DNA of 40,829 nt. It comes from a virus. The notes below the pieces were generated by a model, which worked only from the letters and a program-made list of their open reading frames with translations, was not told where the DNA came from and ran no database searches. The stretch is taken from IMG/VR virus record IMGVR_UViG_3300043399_000937, positions 1-40,829 of that record, one strand, 5' to 3'. Both the position numbers and the translations under genes were made by a program. Positions 37,334-40,829 of this stretch are shown piece by piece; positions within the stretch are counted from its first letter, which is position 1; each line of letters starts with the position of its first letter.

Positions 37334-37654
37334 TCAATATCCACTTGCTAGTAGTTCCATTGTTGTAGTGTATTCGTAATATATTTTTGATCCAGCACCT
37401 TCACGACCTGGTCCATCGAGTTCATCAATAACTTTACGTCGCGCGACTTCTTTAAGCCATACCCATTGATATGTTTTGATAAAAAATTCACCAACACCAA
37501 ATGTTGTAAGTTCTACCCTATGAAACTTTACTATACGAACTGGATACCATGCATACCACTTATGCCATTCCCCAAAGCTTGGATGATTATACACTCGCAT
37601 TGCATATTTTAGTTTGCTATCACGATTATCACTCAAGCCCATCATATTCCCCAT
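37334..37654 (-). CDS. Hypothetical protein, about 106 aa, paralogue of the broken upstream gene
   Basis: Several in-frame ATGs (37654, 37645, 37642) are possible, all inside the upstream gene's end. The core reads WHKWYAWYPVRIVKFHRVEL, then WVWLKEVARRKV. The same W-AW-PV...W-WL--V-RR pattern occurs in the upstream pseudogene, so the pair probably arose by duplication. Function unknown. Confidence 0.65.
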   Translation of the reverse strand: MGNMMGLSDNRDSKLKYAMRVYNHPSFGEWHKWYAWYPVRIVKFHRVELTTFGVGEFFIKTYQWVWLKEVARRKVIDELDGPGREGAGSKIYYEYTTTMELLASGY

Positions 37655-37862
37655 CAAATTTTTGTTTTTTTAGTATAGTCATAGTATCCGCATATTCTGT
37701 TTCGTATATCACATCAATTCCAGAATAAACCTTAGTTCTACGATAAATCCATTCTAACCAAACACGTTGTCCATCAATGACAACAGGTCGCCATGCAAAC
37801 TATGGGCGCCACTTTTCTAAACGCCTGCATCGTTCTTGAAATGTTTCAGTTTTCCAACGCAT
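37629..37862 (-). pseudogene. Small gene interrupted by an amber codon, 78 codons
   Basis: The frame begins ATG at 37860-37862, reads MRWKTETFQERCRRLEKWRP, meets TAG at 37802-37800, and continues FAWRPVVIDGQRVWLEWIYR to a TGA at 37629. Both sides align with the pattern of the neighbouring 37334-37654 protein (WYAWYPV...WVWLKEVARRK), where the amber position would be a Trp or Tyr. A TGG-to-TAG change is the likely cause. TAG serves as an ordinary stop elsewhere in this window (1776 and 4878). Confidence 0.75.
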
Positions 37863-38608
37863 TAAAATCCTGCCTGAGTCAATACATGCCTGCACCACTC
37901 TGCATCAGCAGCATAAGTCTTTAACTTGCGTTGCCACATATCTGGTTCAATCCACGGGAACACCATCATAATTTGTTCTTCATTAAAGCGTTCCAAACAC
38001 GCTTGTCCAGTATCACTGCAATAGATTACCCACGGGCTAATACGCCCATTCACAATCATTGCTACAATACGGTTAGTGTTAGCATAACGGAAAAAGTCTT
38101 TAACTACACTTTGCTCTTCATCGGCCCACTCTTGCATTTCGAGAATACCACGCTCTAGTGCGTCTTGTGGATTTTCCTTTTGCAAGTACTGTAGTAGGTA
38201 TTCCTCATAAAGTTTATCCTTACACCAATGATCTAACTTTTTATTATTCTTAATAACATAGTCAATAAAAGCAGTTGGGTTAACTGCCCTTATGCTATGT
38301 AAGTGTCTGCCAAATTTTGTGAAAGCGACATAATACGAGCTTCTCACAAAGTCATCATAGTTTTTCTTTTTGGCAGACCCTTGTGTTAGTTCATAAAAAC
38401 GTAGCCATGCTTGGTATGCAAGTCGTACACCAACTTCATCTTTTTGTTGATGGCGTCTTTTGCTTTCGCATAAATGTGCAGACAACGTTGATTCACGCAC
38501 AAAAGCTTTGCCACAATACTGACATACACAATTCTGATCAACAGGTCCTTGTGCTTTTGCTTCCTTAATAATTTCTAGAAACTCGCTCATAACACCTTTT
38601 TTGCTCAT
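37862..38608 (-). CDS. C2H2-type zinc-finger phage protein, 248 aa
   Basis: The N-terminal region has CQYCGKAFVRESTLSAHLCESK, a C-x2-C...H-x-C/H zinc finger, followed by a long helical body (RFYELTQGSAKKKNYDDFVR, then FIDYVIKNNKKLDHWCKDKL). No catalytic motif. The start of the amber-interrupted gene overlaps its stop. Similar proteins occur in marine T4-like phages between replication genes; a DNA- or RNA-binding regulator is plausible. Function unknown. Confidence 0.75.
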   Translation of the reverse strand: MSKKGVMSEFLEIIKEAKAQGPVDQNCVCQYCGKAFVRESTLSAHLCESKRRHQQKDEVGVRLAYQAWLRFYELTQGSAKKKNYDDFVRSSYYVAFTKFGRHLHSIRAVNPTAFIDYVIKNNKKLDHWCKDKLYEEYLLQYLQKENPQDALERGILEMQEWADEEQSVVKDFFRYANTNRIVAMIVNGRISPWVIYCSDTGQACLERFNEEQIMMVFPWIEPDMWQRKLKTYAADAEWCRHVLTQAGF

Positions 38609-38655
38609 AACTGTACCAATCGCTGATACACTTATATATGTTATAACAGATACTC

Positions 38656-39165
38656 TTAATCTTCGTCTGTATCTTTGTTGGCTAGGGCAGCTTTAATTTC
38701 TTTGTCAGTCCACCCCATTGAGATTAGATACTGTTCAAGTTCTTTACCGCTATTGATTTCACTTAACAGTTCCAATTCTTGATCGTTAGCCATTGGAAAC
38801 AATTTTTCAAGTAAGTTAAGCGTTTTCTTATTTGATTTACCTAGCTTAGGGGGTGGCAAGAACTGATGAAATTGCTTCCCCATACCTGGGCTTGCGCTAG
38901 TCATAGCCAAATAATGTAGCTTGTTATGCCCTTTAACATCGCTGAACTTTTTGTTCACCCGTTCATTTACTGCTAACAAATAATAACGTGCTAAATCAGG
39001 ATCACCGGGTACATTAGAAACATAACGCATATACAGCCAAGCAGGAAATTTCTTTTGCTGACTAGGAGTTAACGTTTCCCACCAATCAGTATCTTTTCTA
39101 TCTACTGCTGGTAACACGTTATCTAAACTAATACCATCTTCTGACTTTGCTGCTTTTTTTGCCAT
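38656..39165 (-). CDS. Hypothetical protein, possibly clamp-loader gp62-like, 169 aa
   Basis: It begins MAKKAAKSEDGISLDNVLPA and contains WLYMRYVSNVPGDPDLARYY and HYLAMTSASPGMGKQFHQFL. The helical character, a C-terminal segment (ELEQYLISMGWTDKEIKAAL) reminiscent of gp62 ends, and its place among T4-type replication genes suggest a clamp-loader small subunit, but the resemblance is weak. A TTGACA at 39195-39200 with a poor -10 may be its promoter. Confidence 0.65.
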   Translation of the reverse strand: MAKKAAKSEDGISLDNVLPAVDRKDTDWWETLTPSQQKKFPAWLYMRYVSNVPGDPDLARYYLLAVNERVNKKFSDVKGHNKLHYLAMTSASPGMGKQFHQFLPPPKLGKSNKKTLNLLEKLFPMANDQELELLSEINSGKELEQYLISMGWTDKEIKAALANKDTDED

Positions 39166-39177
39166 GTTATTTGTTTA

Positions 39178-39678
39178 TTACCATGCCTTAGTAATGTCAA
39201 CAATTTCACTTTGCTTTGAAATTTCTTTTACGAAGTAAACACAAGGTGGGTTAGGGCTTTCATCAAGCGGGATAGCTAATAGCTGCCCCGACTTTAACTT
39301 AGGAAAATACCACTTTACATCTTGATATACGTCTAGTATTTGAATTGTTTCATAACGCGGTATTTGATTTGTAATTGGATTAAATGTAAACGCCTTAAAA
39401 CTTCGATCATTTAAACGTGTAAGCGGAATAACTTCGAGATCACCATAATCAGGTTCACCAATTAGTAGTTGCCAATTATATGGCATCTTAATTGTATGCT
39501 TACCAATCTTTAATACAAGTGCTGGATCATTAAATGTTTCAAGAAACACAAGTGGAATAAAAAAGTAGTCTGGATCACGGGGATCACTATTGTCTAGTAC
39601 ACAAAATCTTAGATCTTCCACGTATTCTGGAAGCTCATTCATTTCGTAACTAGTATTTTCAGCGGTTAAAATTTTCAT
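39178..39678 (-). CDS. Hypothetical protein, 166 aa
   Basis: The ATG at 39676-39678 gives MKILTAENTSYEMNELPEYV; a TTG eight codons earlier is less likely. The protein is acidic and beta-rich, with PYNWQLLIGEPDYGDLEVIP and PPCVYFVKEI. It resembles unnamed conserved proteins of T4-like marine phages. The gene starts two bases after the upstream stop. Function unknown. Confidence 0.72.
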   Translation of the reverse strand: MKILTAENTSYEMNELPEYVEDLRFCVLDNSDPRDPDYFFIPLVFLETFNDPALVLKIGKHTIKMPYNWQLLIGEPDYGDLEVIPLTRLNDRSFKAFTFNPITNQIPRYETIQILDVYQDVKWYFPKLKSGQLLAIPLDESPNPPCVYFVKEISKQSEIVDITKAW

Positions 39679-39680
39679 AT

Positions 39681-40181
39681 TTATTCTTTCAAAAATCTCC
39701 AACTAACCACATCATCGAACGATTCTTGTGACCAGTTGTCGTAGTAACCCTGCTTTTGTAAGATTAAAGAAGCTTGATTGATCTTTTCAAGTGACTGTAT
39801 TAATATTAGCACCCACTTTCCTTGATTCATCTTTACCCCGTTGATAATTTCTTCATCATCAGGATGATCTTCTAAAGCTACAAAATTTGCAGGCATTAGT
39901 ATAGTAGTATTAACATTTTTAATAAACGTGGACAAGTTTTCAGGTGAAACCAATTCCTTACGCATACCAATAATGAATAGTTCGTTTTTGATTCCGCCTG
40001 CTGCAAATAGTTGACATAACCCTTTTACGCCATCAAGGTCATTTGCAGTAGCATAATCAATCTTATTTGTAAGTAATGCTTGTTTAGCAAAAGGACAAGG
40101 AATTTGCCCTAGTTGTTCATTATATACAGATACCCAGTTAAGCACCCAATCTTTAATATCGTTTTTTAATTCTTCAATCAT
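39681..40181 (-). CDS. Hypothetical protein, 166 aa
   Basis: It begins MIEELKNDIKDWVLNWVSVY, with CPFAKQALLTNKIDYATAND and a long central beta region, and resembles unnamed phage proteins of about this size. No catalytic residues can be assigned. The ATG overlaps the stop of the GNAT gene (ATGA), so the two are translated together. Function unknown. Confidence 0.72.
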   Translation of the reverse strand: MIEELKNDIKDWVLNWVSVYNEQLGQIPCPFAKQALLTNKIDYATANDLDGVKGLCQLFAAGGIKNELFIIGMRKELVSPENLSTFIKNVNTTILMPANFVALEDHPDDEEIINGVKMNQGKWVLILIQSLEKINQASLILQKQGYYDNWSQESFDDVVSWRFLKE

Positions 40182-40618
40182 GCTGGTCCTAAAATTTCAA
40201 ATCCATCAAATTGCTTCTTGTATTCATCCGCGCCCCCAAGGTAATAATATTTGAACCCAAGTGCTTTATAGTAAGCGCATTCGTGCGACAGGCTTCTAAG
40301 ACCAAGTTCAAGGTCTGGCTCCTCATAATCCCAAGCAAATTGGATTGCTTCAACATTTTCGTCATCATGTATACGAATAAGGCTAAATGCAATTAATTTA
40401 TCGAGATCACTTGGATCATAATACCCATGTATCCTGTTATTTGGATCCATGTACTCACTATCAAAGATAGGCATTACGCTCTTAAACTTCTTATGCTGAC
40501 AATACGTCTTGTATATTGCGTTAAGTTTATCGATATTGTCAGCTGGTAAAACTAATCGTGTTGCGCTAATTGTTTTATAATGTGTTTGCTGTAAATTGAT
40601 TCGAGCATACCGCATCAT
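40178..40618 (-). CDS. GNAT-fold protein resembling aminoacyl-tRNA-protein transferases, 146 aa
   Basis: The segment LIAFSLIRIHDDENVEAIQF, then WDYEEPDLELGLRSLSHECA and YKALGFKYYYLGG, follows the pattern of the C-terminal domain of Ate/Bpt transferases (YYDP, a SLG-like turn, a helix, Y-YLG). Those enzymes put Arg or Leu on protein N-termini, marking them for ClpS/ClpAP in bacteria. The N-terminal cysteines of true Ate/Bpt are missing, so an ordinary GNAT acetyltransferase is also possible. It overlaps uvsW by four bases (ATGA). Confidence 0.6.
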   Translation of the reverse strand: MMRYARINLQQTHYKTISATRLVLPADNIDKLNAIYKTYCQHKKFKSVMPIFDSEYMDPNNRIHGYYDPSDLDKLIAFSLIRIHDDENVEAIQFAWDYEEPDLELGLRSLSHECAYYKALGFKYYYLGGADEYKKQFDGFEILGPA

Positions 40619-40829
40619 ATGTTTACCTTTTGGACTGTAAAGGGATAGTTGGCTTCGTTATAGAACTGTTTACGCTTGTTAAGGTGACGTTTTGAGAATT
40701 TGCAGTTGCTTGTGACATCCCAAATTTGTACGAAATCTTTGTCCTCAGCTTTACGAATGCCGCGACCAATAGATTGAATAACACGGACAAAGGACTTGCC
40801 AGGCTCAACAAGAACAAGATTAAAAATAC
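40615..40829 (-). CDS. uvsW: UvsW-like DNA helicase, C-terminal end (gene runs off the window)
   Basis: Seventy codons in the frame from 40827 encode VLVEPGKSFVRVIQSIGRGI and KAEDKDFVQIWDVTSNCKFS, then NKRKQFYNEANYPFTVQKVN. QSIGRGIRK is helicase motif VI of superfamily 2, and the tail fits T4 UvsW, which resolves branched replication and recombination structures. The stop is TGA at 40615-40617. A 64-aa alternative frame over the same bases is not coding. Confidence 0.88.
   Translation of the reverse strand, partial: IFNLVLVEPGKSFVRVIQSIGRGIRKAEDKDFVQIWDVTSNCKFSKRHLNKRKQFYNEANYPFTVQKVNI

Noticed and set aside
39171-39200. TTGACA with a TAAACA-like -10 upstream of the 38656-39165 gene
   Set aside because: The -35 is perfect but the -10 is poor and the segment lies within the end of another gene; not strong enough to list as a feature.
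40623-40817. A 64-aa minus-strand frame at the window end
   Set aside because: The overlapping frame from 40827 contains the helicase motif VI QSIGRGIRK and a UvsW-like end, so this one is a shadow.
1-40829. General stop-codon reassignment (TAG recoding)
   Set aside because: TAG ends several intact genes, such as the metallophosphoesterase and the 328-aa membrane protein; only one small frame has an internal TAG.

Overview
The window is a contiguous piece of a large T4-like myovirus genome, AT-rich and densely packed. Most genes lie on the minus strand, in operons whose stop and start codons overlap. T4-type genes are the gp41-like helicase (31783-33168), the gp61-like primase (34038-35018), the end of a UvsW-like helicase (40615-40829), an ATP-dependent DNA ligase, a DexA-type exonuclease, NrdA/NrdB/glutaredoxin, a PAAR tail-tip protein and a large hub/tail-lysin protein. 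T4-type late promoter boxes (TATAAATA and NATAAATA) occur throughout. The host is probably an AT-rich alphaproteobacterium, perhaps SAR11-like. The evidence is a circularly permuted two-piece tmRNA whose tag begins ANDN, and a DUF992 exported protein, a family I know mainly from alphaproteobacteria. The genus is not proven by the sequence.

Layout. 1-6300: small unknown genes, a metallophosphoesterase (plus strand), DexA, ClpS, an IbpA-type Hsp20, ribosomal protein bS21, and a membrane/coiled-coil gene that appears to be joined by -1 frameshifting to a VPVE-repeat protein. 6300-10800: DNA ligase, a bL12-CTD-like protein and many very small early genes behind sigma70-like promoters. 10900-14500: endolysin (plus strand), three exported host-like proteins, a CAU tRNA next to a minimal TilS, and a 2OG-Fe(II) oxygenase. 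14600-15400: the permuted tmRNA and a DUF2061 protein. 15750-24100: hub/M15 peptidase, PAAR protein, Lsm-like protein, glutaredoxin, NrdB and NrdA. 24100-31800: tailspike, PD-(D/E)XK nuclease and probable virion or assembly proteins under late promoters. 31800-40829: helicase, radical SAM, primase, SGNH-like protein, DnaE-like fragment, GIY-YIG endonuclease, zinc-finger protein, a possible clamp-loader-like protein, a GNAT protein resembling aminoacyl-tRNA-protein transferases, and UvsW.

How the genes fit together. One group makes and processes DNA (RNR with its glutaredoxin, ligase, helicase, primase, nucleases). A second group acts on the host translation and protein-quality machinery: bS21, a bL12-like domain, tRNA-CAU with TilS, tmRNA, ClpS, Hsp20 and an Ate/Bpt-like GNAT. 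A third group builds or releases the virion. Early genes carry TTGAC-type sigma70 promoters, several with a hyphenated palindrome in the -35/-10 spacer. Virion and lysis genes carry TATAAATA-type boxes, and in three cases the box is so close to the ATG that the mRNA would be leaderless.

The strongest points for a second look are the phage-borne permuted tmRNA, the predicted -1 frameshift at an A AAA AAC site, the TilS/tRNA pair, and the radical SAM gene bounded on both sides by the same 11-nt gene-overlap sequence.
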